From NCBI GenBank assembly GCA_963732415.1, contig CAVSZK010000008.1, positions 113,953 to 177,952 of the forward strand: a stretch of 64,000 nucleotides of DNA, given 5' to 3'. Both the position numbers and the translations under genes were made by a program. Below, piece by piece: positions 34,069 through 42,800 of this stretch. Source of the stretch: RPQJ01 sp963732415. GTDB lineage: Bacteria; Pseudomonadota; Gammaproteobacteria; Steroidobacterales; Steroidobacteraceae. Below the pieces are notes generated by a model. The model saw nothing but the letters and a program-made list of their open reading frames with translations, was not told where the DNA came from and did no database searches. Each line of letters opens with the position of its first letter. The stretch's first letter is position 1.

Positions 34069-35001
34069 TCAGGCGATCCGTTTCATCCTGCTTCGCCGCC
34101 ACAAGCCGTCGGCCGCGTAGATCGCGAGCGCCGCCCAGATCATGGCAAACCCGATCGCCCGTGCGCGCGGGAACGCTTCGTGGAACACCAGCACGCCGAT
34201 CAGGAACTGGATGGTCGGCCCGATGTACTGCACCAGACCCAGCGTAGACAGCGGGATGCGCCGCGCGCCATACGCAAAGAGCGCCAGCGGCGTCGCGGTC
34301 ACGAGGCCGCTGCCCACCAGCAGCGCATCAATCGTTACGCTTGAATGCCCGAGCGCACCAACGCCCTGCCACTGCGACCAGACCAGGAAGGCAAGCGCGA
34401 ACGGCGACAGCAACAGGGTCTCGGTCGCCAGCCCAGCCACGGCGTCGACAGCAACGACCTTGCGGATCAGCCCGTACATCCCGAAGCTGAAGGCCAGCGC
34501 CAGCGCGATCCACGGTGGGCGGCCGGCCACTACCGCGAGGTAAAGCACGCCGGCCGCGGCCAGTGCGACTGCCACCCACTGCGCCCGGTTCAACCGCTCG
34601 CCCAGCACGAACACACCGAGAACGACGCTGAACAGTGGGTTGATGAAGTAGCCGAGGCTCGCGTCCACCACGTGGCCGTTGCTCACGGCCCAGACATAGA
34701 TCAGCCAGTTGACGCTGATAAACAGAGAGGAGGCCACAAGCCGCCGCCGCGTGCCCGCCTCCGCAAGCGCGGTTCGAACGGCACCAGCTTCGCTGCGCAC
34801 TGCGAGCCATGCGAACACGACCAGGCAACACCACACGATCCGATGGCTCATCACTTGCAGTACCGGCACGCTGGACAGCGGCTTCAAGTAAAGCGGGAAT
34901 ACGCCCCAGAGCGCGAACGCGCTCACGGCGGCCATCAGGCCCGCGCGGGCGTCGGTGCGATTGGGATCTGTTTGCGCCGACAAAGGGTGTTGGTCGGTCA
35001 T
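34069..35001 (-). CDS. rarD: RarD-like EamA permease
   Basis: Inner-membrane DMT transporter, 310 residues from the ATG at 35001, with ten hydrophobic helices. The RarD signature is clear: GLMAAVSAFALWGVFPLYLKPL at the start, VMSHRIVWC, WAVSNGHVVDASLGYFINPL, and FAYGARRIPLSTLGLVQYIGP near the end. The extra 41 codons upstream in the open frame have no similarity and are excluded. The substrate is unknown (named for chloramphenicol sensitivity). Confidence 0.9.
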   Translation of the reverse strand: MTDQHPLSAQTDPNRTDARAGLMAAVSAFALWGVFPLYLKPLSSVPVLQVMSHRIVWCCLVVFAWLAVRSEAGAVRTALAEAGTRRRLVASSLFISVNWLIYVWAVSNGHVVDASLGYFINPLFSVVLGVFVLGERLNRAQWVAVALAAAGVLYLAVVAGRPPWIALALAFSFGMYGLIRKVVAVDAVAGLATETLLLSPFALAFLVWSQWQGVGALGHSSVTIDALLVGSGLVTATPLALFAYGARRIPLSTLGLVQYIGPTIQFLIGVLVFHEAFPRARAIGFAMIWAALAIYAADGLWRRSRMKRIA

Positions 35002-35162
35002 GGGGCGCGCATTGTTGCAGATTGCGCACGGGCAGGCTTGGTCAGGGCGGTGCGCAGCCCGAGCTCGATTTACTAACCGCGTAGCCCCGCCGCGATGAGG
35101 CTCCTGGTGACCAGGACGTGCCAATCGGGATTGTTGCCCTCCGGCCTCACCGGCAGTAACCC

Positions 35163-35972
35163 CTAGCCGATCGTCTTTGAGACGTAGCCGGTCGGCTTGC
35201 TCTCAGTGCCGCTCGAATTGACCGAGGTCATCGTGAAAAACCACTTGCCCGCGGTCAGGTTACCCACGGTGTAGGACGTGGCGCCAGAGTCGTTGACCTG
35301 CACGCTCTGGTCCAGCGCGCTCTTGACCAGGCCGTATCGAATGACATAGCCGGCGAGGTCCGTCAGCGGCGTGCCGTCCTCGTTGGTCAATGGCGCCTGC
35401 CACCGCAGCGTGACCGAGCCAACCGTCGGCTCGACCACGTCGATCCTGAGATCCATCGAGGCCGTTGCCTTGCCGTCGCTGACACTGATCGGCACCGTCA
35501 GCAAGGCCCCGGTGCTGGCGTCCGGCGTACCGACGAGGCGACCCGTGCCGGTATTGAACGTGGCCCAGTCCGGCTTGTTGATGATCGCGAACGTCAACCG
35601 GTCGCCATCGGCATCGCTGGCGGTCGGTTGGAAGGTGTAGAGCTGGCCGATCGTGGCCGTGGTGATGGGCGCCGGCGCAATGGTCGGGGCATGATTGGCG
35701 GGGGGAGTAACCGGCGGCGGGGACGGAGACGGGGGCGGGGGCGTGACCGAGGGCGTGACCGGGGGAGGGGCCGGTTCCGTGTTGGGTCCGCTGGCAGGCG
35801 CGTCCTGGCCTGCTCCGCCGCTTCCACCGCCACACGCGGCCAGACTGGTGGCCAGTACAAGCGCAAGGGCCAGCCTGGCCAGGTTCGAGCCCGCTATCCG
35901 CGGCGCAACCAGTGCCCGAGGACCTGAAGCTTTGCGTCCCCGCCTTGCGACGGGTTTGCCGTTTTCAGACAT
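35163..35972 (-). CDS. Lipoprotein with Pro-rich linker, Ig-like and FN3 domains
   Basis: A 269-residue exported protein. After a basic N-terminus the hydrophobic run ARLALALVLATSLAAC ends in a lipobox, with the lipidated Cys followed by GGGSGGAG. A Pro/Thr-rich linker (about 65-95) leads to a He_PIG/cadherin-like Ig domain (NHAPTIAPAPITTATIGQ, about 97-185) and an FN3-like domain (SVTLRWQAPLTNEDGTPL to the end). The start at 35972 is chosen as the Met nearest the signal. It is probably a surface protein; it lies just before the polysaccharide locus on the opposite strand. Confidence 0.75.
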   Translation of the reverse strand: MSENGKPVARRGRKASGPRALVAPRIAGSNLARLALALVLATSLAACGGGSGGAGQDAPASGPNTEPAPPPVTPSVTPPPPSPSPPPVTPPANHAPTIAPAPITTATIGQLYTFQPTASDADGDRLTFAIINKPDWATFNTGTGRLVGTPDASTGALLTVPISVSDGKATASMDLRIDVVEPTVGSVTLRWQAPLTNEDGTPLTDLAGYVIRYGLVKSALDQSVQVNDSGATSYTVGNLTAGKWFFTMTSVNSSGTESKPTGYVSKTIG

Positions 35973-36296
35973 GGGGACCCTCGCGCGCACCAAGAGCCAT
36001 CGGCAACAACACACTTAAGTGCCGCTATGAGCACCGGCCGGCAATTCACCCCCTGGCGCGCCGGGCGACATAATCGTAGCGCCATTACATAAGGGCCGAC
36101 CAGTCTTCTCGCGCGCCTGCTGCGTCGTTCCACTCGGCGCGACAGCGTCGAAGTTGCGACCCGATCTCACCTGCTATCCTATGCCCGGCATACACTCGTG
36201 TGCAGCTTGCTGAAATCAGGCGGCTTGCCGCAGGCTGATGCCGGTGTCCATGATTGGCAGATCCGATCGTAACGGTCCCCAGGAATAGTTGTCTCG
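35973..36296. other. Intergenic region ahead of the exopolysaccharide locus
   Basis: 324 nt between the divergent lipoprotein and Wzz-like genes. I see no gene. A weak promoter-like pair on the plus strand, TTGCGA (36154) and TATCCT (36175), has a short 15-bp spacer. It is richer in A+T near 36160-36250 than the surroundings, as expected for a promoter region. Confidence 0.4.
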
Positions 36297-37907
36297 ATGA
36301 ACGCTGCATCCGGCGCCAATACCGGCTTCGACGAGTCTGGTCCGGGCGAAGGGCTGGCCGCCCAGCTGGCCGTATGGATCGAGGCAGCACGCCGCCGCGC
36401 CCTGCCCATGGGCATCGCCTTCGGCTCCGTGCTGACGCTCGGCCTGTTGACCGCGGCAATCTGGCCGGCCACCTACCTCTCGACCGGCACCATCCTGGTC
36501 GAGCAGCCGGAGGTTCCCCAGGAATTCGTTCGCTCGGCTGTCTCGAGCTACGCCGACCAGCGTGTGCAGATCATCAGCCAGCGAATCATGACTACGGCGA
36601 ACCTGACCAAGATCATCGACAAGTTCGGGCTCTATGGGGCCGGGCCTGATGGTGTGCCGAGCGAGTCGTTGGTTGGCCTAATGCGCGACGACGTCGAGTT
36701 GGACGTAGAGCAGCTAGGCGGCGGCGGCGGAGCCATCACGTTCTCCGTGGGATACGAGAGCCGCTCCCCGGAGCTTGCGTTCCGCGTTGCCAATGAACTG
36801 GTCTCGCTGTACCTGCGCGAGAACCTCGAGACGCGCAGGCGGCAGGCGGCCGGATCGACCGAGTTCCTGGCCGGCGAAGCCGAGAGGCTGCGCCTGCGCA
36901 TCGCCGAACTGGAAAAGCGCATGGCGGAATTCAAGGAAAAAAACTACGACCGCCTGCCCGAGTTCGCGGCATCCAATATCCAGTCCTTGAATGCCGCGAA
37001 GCAGGAACTGCAAGACATCGACTCGCAGGCCGGCGCGCTGGACCAGCAGATCTCATTCCTTGACTCCCAACTCGCACAGATCGACCCGCACGCCCAGGCC
37101 ACGAACAAGGGCGGTGAGCGCCTGATGACCCCTGCGGACCGGCTCCGCACCCTGCGCCTCGAGCTTTCAAGCGCACTGGTCACCTACACGCCCAAGCATC
37201 CGGCCGTGATCAGCATGCAGCAGGAGATCGCCGCGCTGGAGAAGCAGGTTGCCGAAGAAAAAGGAGGCGGCCGCAGCGCACCCGACAACCCGGCCTATAT
37301 TCAGCTCACTGCGCAGCGCCAGGCCGCGCTGAACAACCGCGCCGCCTTGAATAGCCGGCGCGCCCAGTTGCAGGCGAGTATCGCCAAGGCACAGCGAGAC
37401 CAGGCCAACATGCCGGCCGTCGAGCGCGATTACGGCGCAATGCTGCGCGAAGTCCAGGGCGAACAGGCCAAGTATGCCGAGATTCGCCAGAAGCAGATGA
37501 CCGCACAGCTCTCGGAGAATCTCGAGTCCGAGCAGAAAGGCGAGCGTTTCACGGTGATCGAGCCGCCGGTGCTGCCGGAGGGGCCGATCCGCCCGAATCG
37601 TCGCATCATCGTGGCGATCGGCCTGCTGATGTCCGTGGGCGCCGCCGTAGGGTTACTGCTGCTGCTCGAGGTGCTGGACAACCGCGTGCGGGGCCGCCGG
37701 CACGTGCTGGCCATGCTGGGCGTGCCACCGCTCGCGGTAATCCCCTGGGTGGCGGACGAACCCGAGTCCCAGGTCAAGGTTCGCGCGCGATTGAAGCTGG
37801 CCGGAGGCGCAGTGGCCGGCGCGATCGTGACGGTGCTGCTGGTGCACCTGCTGGTGAAGCCGCTCGACGAGCTGTGGGCGGGTTTGATGCGGCAACTCGG
37901 CGGCTGA
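36297..37907 (+). CDS. Wzz/GNVR-type polysaccharide chain-length determinant
   Basis: A 536-residue inner-membrane protein with a membrane segment near 40-58 (GIAFGSVLTLGLLTAAIW). A large periplasmic part has long coiled coils (about 180-400, for example AERLRLRIAELEKRMAEFKE). A second membrane pair lies near 435-455 and 500-520, with the Pro-rich PPVLPEGPIRPNRR before it as in Wzz proteins. The size and GNVR-like region match the chain-length proteins of XrtA-associated exopolysaccharide clusters. It is followed after 27 nt by the kinase-type ATPase that would normally partner it. Confidence 0.85.
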   Translation: MNAASGANTGFDESGPGEGLAAQLAVWIEAARRRALPMGIAFGSVLTLGLLTAAIWPATYLSTGTILVEQPEVPQEFVRSAVSSYADQRVQIISQRIMTTANLTKIIDKFGLYGAGPDGVPSESLVGLMRDDVELDVEQLGGGGGAITFSVGYESRSPELAFRVANELVSLYLRENLETRRRQAAGSTEFLAGEAERLRLRIAELEKRMAEFKEKNYDRLPEFAASNIQSLNAAKQELQDIDSQAGALDQQISFLDSQLAQIDPHAQATNKGGERLMTPADRLRTLRLELSSALVTYTPKHPAVISMQQEIAALEKQVAEEKGGGRSAPDNPAYIQLTAQRQAALNNRAALNSRRAQLQASIAKAQRDQANMPAVERDYGAMLREVQGEQAKYAEIRQKQMTAQLSENLESEQKGERFTVIEPPVLPEGPIRPNRRIIVAIGLLMSVGAAVGLLLLLEVLDNRVRGRRHVLAMLGVPPLAVIPWVADEPESQVKVRARLKLAGGAVAGAIVTVLLVHLLVKPLDELWAGLMRQLGG

Positions 37908-37934
37908 CAGCGTTCAATAGAGAGAGACACAGAC

Positions 37935-38747
37935 TTGGAACGGATCAAGCGGGCACTGGAACTGGCGCGGGCCGAGCGCGAGCAGGTGATGAAACCTGGC
38001 TCCTCGACGCCGGATCGCGTCCGGCGACGCATGTCCCCGCCCGAACCGGAGCCGCAGCACCGCACCATCCCGCTCAACGAGTCATCGGTGCGCGCGGCCA
38101 ACCTGCTGCTGCCGGGCATGGCTGGACAGGCGGCTCACAGCTTCAAGATGCTCCGTACGCAGGTGATGCGGCGTCTGCGGCAGAACGGCTGGAACTCGAT
38201 CGCCATCATGAGCTCCGCGCCGAACGAGGGAAAAACCTTTACCGCGATCAACCTGGCAATTGCCGTTTCCGCCGATCATGACGTCAGCGTGCTGCTGGTG
38301 GACCTGGACCTGCGCTTTCCGCGGCTGTACAGGCGCCTTGGCTTCGAGCCCACGGTTGGCGTGGAGGATTGCCTCAGGGGCGACGCAGCGCTGGCCGACG
38401 CGATGTTGAACATTGAGGGGTATCCGGGACTGACGCTGCTGCCCGCCCGGCAGGCCGTGGAGCATTCGTCGGAGTTGATCACGAGCGCACGTGCCAGGGA
38501 GATCTTCCGTGACCTCAAGCAGCGCGATGCCAATCGCATCGTGATCTTCGACCTGCCGCCGGTACTCGGCAGCGACGATGCGCTCGCCTTCGCGCCGCAG
38601 GTGGATGCGGCGCTGGTCGTTGTCGGCGACAACGTTACGAAACGCGACGAGCTGGAGCGCTGCTTTGAGCTGATGAGCGAGATCCCGGTGCTGGGCACGG
38701 TGCTGAACGGTTCGCGCACCGAGAGCAGCGCGGCGTACGCGTACTAG
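37935..38747 (+). CDS. BY-kinase-type (CpsD/CapB) polysaccharide ATPase
   Basis: A 270-residue cytoplasmic P-loop protein with Walker A-like SSAPNEGKTF, Walker A' LLVDLDLRFPR and Walker B VIFDLPPVLGS. It ends in AYAY, giving only two C-terminal tyrosines. In this family the protein binds the cytosolic end of the chain-length determinant and autophosphorylates on tyrosines to control polymerisation. The start is a TTG at 37935 with purine-rich AGAGAGA upstream. It is the middle gene of the 36.3-39.6 kb operon. Confidence 0.82.
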   Translation: MERIKRALELARAEREQVMKPGSSTPDRVRRRMSPPEPEPQHRTIPLNESSVRAANLLLPGMAGQAAHSFKMLRTQVMRRLRQNGWNSIAIMSSAPNEGKTFTAINLAIAVSADHDVSVLLVDLDLRFPRLYRRLGFEPTVGVEDCLRGDAALADAMLNIEGYPGLTLLPARQAVEHSSELITSARAREIFRDLKQRDANRIVIFDLPPVLGSDDALAFAPQVDAALVVVGDNVTKRDELERCFELMSEIPVLGTVLNGSRTESSAAYAY

Positions 38748-38771
38748 GCGCAACCGGGGCAGGGCAGCGCG

Positions 38772-39644
38772 ATGTACGAGAAAGTTTACGGGTTCAGCGA
38801 AAAGCCATTCGCGCTCACGCCGGACCCTGAGTTCCTCTATTTCGGTCGCCACTACAAGCGCGCGCTGCTGCAGCTCGAGTACGGGCTTGCCAACGAGGCT
38901 TCGTTCCTGCTCGTCACCGGCGAGGTTGGGGCCGGCAAGACCACGCTGATCCGATACCTGCTCGGGCGCCTCGACAAGGACTTGACTGTCGGCCTGATCA
39001 GCAACACCTCGCGCGATTCCGGCCGGGTGCAGCAGTGGGTGTGCTCGGCCTACGGGCTCGACGCGACCGGCAATGACGATGTCGCGCTCTACAACTCGTT
39101 CATCGATTTCGCCATCGAGGAATACGCCAGCGGCCGACGAGTCGTGCTGATCGTGGACGAGGCCCAGAATCTCGGCCGCAACAAGCTCGAGGAACTGCGT
39201 GTGCTTTCCAACGTCAACGTGGACAAGCATCTCGTGCTGCAGATGATCCTCGTGGGCCAGCCCGAACTGCGGGACATCATGCGGTCGCCTCAGATGCGGC
39301 AGTTTGCCCAACGCATCGGCGTCGACTACCACATCGGCCGGCTCAGCGAGGCCGAGACGCTGGCGTATATCAGGCACCGGCTCAGGGTTGCGGGTTGCCA
39401 GCGGGCCGATCTCTTTACAACTACCGCATTGAAGCTCATTCATGCCTCGAGCCGCGGTATTCCCCGACTGGTCAACCAGTTGTGCGACACGGCCCTGGTC
39501 TATGGCTACGCCGAGCAGCGCGATCACATCGACGAGGCCCTGATGTCGGAAGTGATCAACGACCGTTGCGCCGGCGGCATATTCCCGGGGCGACGGGTCA
39601 AGTTGGTCGACTCTGCAGCGAAAGCCAAGCAATCGGCTCCGTGA
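38772..39644 (+). CDS. ExeA-like AAA ATPase of XrtA/exopolysaccharide clusters
   Basis: A 290-residue AAA ATPase beginning MYEKVYGFSEKPFALTPDPEF, a start shared by ExeA/GspA-like and XrtA-associated ATPases. Walker A is GEVGAGKTTL, Walker B VVLIVDEAQN, sensor region LVGQPELRDI. Family members are thought to assist polysaccharide export or its regulation. No exosortase gene is seen in the window. The same reading frame is open again after the stop (see 39717). Confidence 0.82.
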   Translation: MYEKVYGFSEKPFALTPDPEFLYFGRHYKRALLQLEYGLANEASFLLVTGEVGAGKTTLIRYLLGRLDKDLTVGLISNTSRDSGRVQQWVCSAYGLDATGNDDVALYNSFIDFAIEEYASGRRVVLIVDEAQNLGRNKLEELRVLSNVNVDKHLVLQMILVGQPELRDIMRSPQMRQFAQRIGVDYHIGRLSEAETLAYIRHRLRVAGCQRADLFTTTALKLIHASSRGIPRLVNQLCDTALVYGYAEQRDHIDEALMSEVINDRCAGGIFPGRRVKLVDSAAKAKQSAP

Positions 39645-39716
39645 GCCAGTAGTCGGCGGCGCGCCGCCTACGCGACGCCACGCATTGCTGCGCCGTGTGG
39701 CCGTCCACTCTCCGTG

Positions 39717-39875
39717 ATGGCCTGCGCAAGCCAGCAACCGCTCGACAGTCCCGTCGTCACGCCGGCGTCGATCCGCAAGGCCGTCACCCGCGTGACCGAA
39801 ATCGCGCGGATCCGCGACGAGATCGAGCGGTTGCGCGGCCAGGCATTCGGGCCGCCGGGGGCGCTCGCGGTGTAA
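39717..39875 (+). CDS. Small ORF or detached C-terminal tail after the ATPase
   Basis: A 52-codon frame from the ATG at 39717, exactly in phase with the ATPase gene that stops at 39644. It encodes a plausible helical segment, TRVTEIARIRDEIERLRGQA. No ribosome-binding site is obvious. It could be a remnant of a longer ATPase C-terminus cut off by a nonsense change, or chance. Confidence 0.25.
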   Translation: MACASQQPLDSPVVTPASIRKAVTRVTEIARIRDEIERLRGQAFGPPGALAV

Positions 39876-39891
39876 TACTTGCTTTCCCGCG

Positions 39892-42800
39892 TCAGGGTGG
39901 TTCCAGTTCCAGTTGCAACAAGTACTCGACGAGCTGGTCCAGTTGCGTCGGGGTGAGCGCGGAAACATCTGCATGCCGTCCGCTGGCATTGGCCGACGTC
40001 AGCACGTCCAGCAGCGTCGGCGCGGACCCATCGTGCAGGTACGGTGCGCTCGCCCAGAGACCGAGCAGCGTCGGGGTGTCCAGGCCATCGAGCGCGCCAC
40101 CTGCACGTTGCCCCGAGGAGGGCTTAATGGTGCCGACGTCGTGGCGCAGGCCTGTCGTGCTGTCGCTGAACCGCGGCCCGCTATGACACGACTGGCAACC
40201 CACCTGGGTAAAGATCGTACCGCCGGCCTGGGCGCCGGGCGTCAGCGTACCGTCGGCCTGTCGGTAGGGGCTGCGGCCCGGGCTGACCAGTGTGTTGAGG
40301 TAGGCGGCCAGCGCATCAAGATCCGCGCTGAACCCAGCCTTGGGCTGTCCCAGGGGCTGCGAGCGCGTGTCGGCGAAGTAGTCCGAATCCTGCATGAAGC
40401 CTGTGCCCCCGAAGGCACTGCGGATGTCGTTCTCGAAATCCTGGATCTCGTCGAAGTTACCGGTCCAATGCAGCGGTGCGCCCGCGCTGCCGCCCTGTCC
40501 ACGCAGCGCGATCGTGTTGCGCAGTCCCTCGCCGCGGTCGGTGAAGTCCCAGACCTGTCCGTCGTTGTCTCCGTCAAGGTGGCAACTGGCGCAGCTAAGG
40601 TAGCCATCCCGGCTCATCCGGGTATCTTCAGCGTTATAGAAGATCCGCTTGCCCTGCAGCACTGCGGTTGGGAGCTTCTCGGTGCCCACGGTCTGCACCT
40701 GGGCGATCCGCGGCAACTCGGCGGCGCCTTGCGTCAAAAGGCGCGTCGCATCGAACACCGTGACTGACCGGCTCATCAGGTCCTGAGTGAAGACGCGGTT
40801 GGTGCTTGAATCGATGGCAACACCCTGCGGCGCCAGGCCGGTGCTGCCCCGCACCAGCTCGACACCGAGCTGGTTCATTACCAGCAGGCGGCTGTTGCCC
40901 GACAGGGTCAGGAAGGCCTGCTGGCCGGACGGATCAAACACGATTGCGGACGGCTGGCTATGGTTGTCGATATCCAGTCTTTCACTGGTGCGTTCCTGGC
41001 CCAGCGCGAGGTCGAGCCGTGTTACCAGCGCTCGTACTGTGGTCTCGAAGGTAAGTGCACGACCGTCGCGCAGAGCTCCGCGAACGATGTTGTCCTTCTT
41101 GCCAACCACCCATGCCTGTCCAGTGCTCGGATTGACTGCCAGACCGGCGAGGTAGTTGGGCAGCCCGCGTGCGGCGAGCGAGCCATCGATTGACGTGGTG
41201 TCCAGTGGCAGTGCAATCGTCGCAGCCGACGAGAATGAAGTCACGTCGATGGAGCGCACCCGCCCGCTGCTGCCAGTCGAGATGAACTGTGAAACCAGCA
41301 ATCGGCTGCCGTCGCCGGTCATCGCCAGGGCTCGCGGCGTGGTGCCGACGTCCAATGACACGCCGAGCGCAGTCGAGGTCGGAATGACGCGATGAATCCG
41401 GCCAGTGCCTTCCAATGCAATGAAACCGTTGGCGCCGGCGGGATCGAACACGACACTGCCTGGAGCGGAGCCCCATGGCGCCGTCAATACTCGCCGCACG
41501 ACCCCGCTGACAGCGTCCAGCACCCAGACGGTGTCGTCGCCGCGACACGTGACCCAGGCCTGGTTCGAGCCGTCGATCGCAACCGTCGTCGGCTGCTTGC
41601 CGACCGGCACCTCGATGAGCAGCGCCAGCGTGTCGGCGTGAAGGACGCTGACCGTGTCAGTGTCCGGGTTGACGACCCACACTCGCCGCGCGGCTTGGGC
41701 AACGGAAATGGGCGACGAGCGTGTCGGCTGTACCGGTGGCAGCGGAACCGCGGGCAGGTTCATGCTGGTCTGCAACTCCGTCGCGCTGAGCGCGCGGTTG
41801 TAGACCTTGACCTCGTCGATGCGGCCGGCGAAGTACTCGCCCCAGAGGGCGTTGCCGCCGATCTGCAGCGGCAGGGAGGAGGTGGCGATGCTGCCGGTGA
41901 GGGCGCGGCTGCCGATCTGCGCGCCGCCCTGGTAGAGACGCAGCGTCGCCCCATCGTAGGTCAGCGCGAGGTGCGTCCAGGTGTTGAGCGGCAGCGCGCT
42001 GCTGCCGGCAACCGTCTGGCTGCTGCCGACGCGCACGTAGCCGGCCGGGCGCGGCGTGTTGTCGTGGGCATAGAGCGCGTAGGAGAGCTCGCTCGGCACT
42101 TCCTTGAGCAGCACCGTGCGCCAGCCGCTGAGCGCCGTGGGATAGACCCAGGCCTCGAGTGTCAGGCCGCTGGTGAGGTCGAGCGAGTTGGCGTCGGGCA
42201 CGGTGACGATGTCATTGACCCCGTCGAACGCCAGCGCGTTGCCGTAGCGACCGCTGCTGGACCAAAGGGCACCGGAGACTGTGCCGTTGTTGCCGCTGCC
42301 TGAGGCATCCGCAACCGTGGTGCCCGTGCCTTCCTCGAAGCCATAGGCGGCGACCAGTCCGGCGGGCAGCTGCGCGGTGTTGGCGAGGATCAAGCGCACC
42401 GCGATCGAAGTGCTGGTGTTGCCCGCGGCATCGCGGGCGACGGCGGTGAGCACGTGGTTGCCGTTGGCGACCGTCGTGGTGTTCCAGGCGTAACTGTAGG
42501 GCGCCGCCGTGTCCTCGGCACCGAGCGCCACGTCGTCGAGGCGGAACTGCACGCCCGCCACGCCCACGTTGTCACTGGCGTTCGCCGTGACCGTGACGAT
42601 AGCCGAGACCTGATCGCCGTCGCGAGGCGCAGTCACTACCACGGTCGGGTTGGTGGTGTCGGGTACCGTGACCGTGAAGCTCACGCTCGCAGCGTCGGAT
42701 CCAGCGATTTTCGAGCCGTCGCTTTTCGCCAAGTAGCCGGTCAGCACATGCGTTCCCGTGCCGACCGATCCGAGCTGCAAGCTGCCATTGAGTGCAGTGA

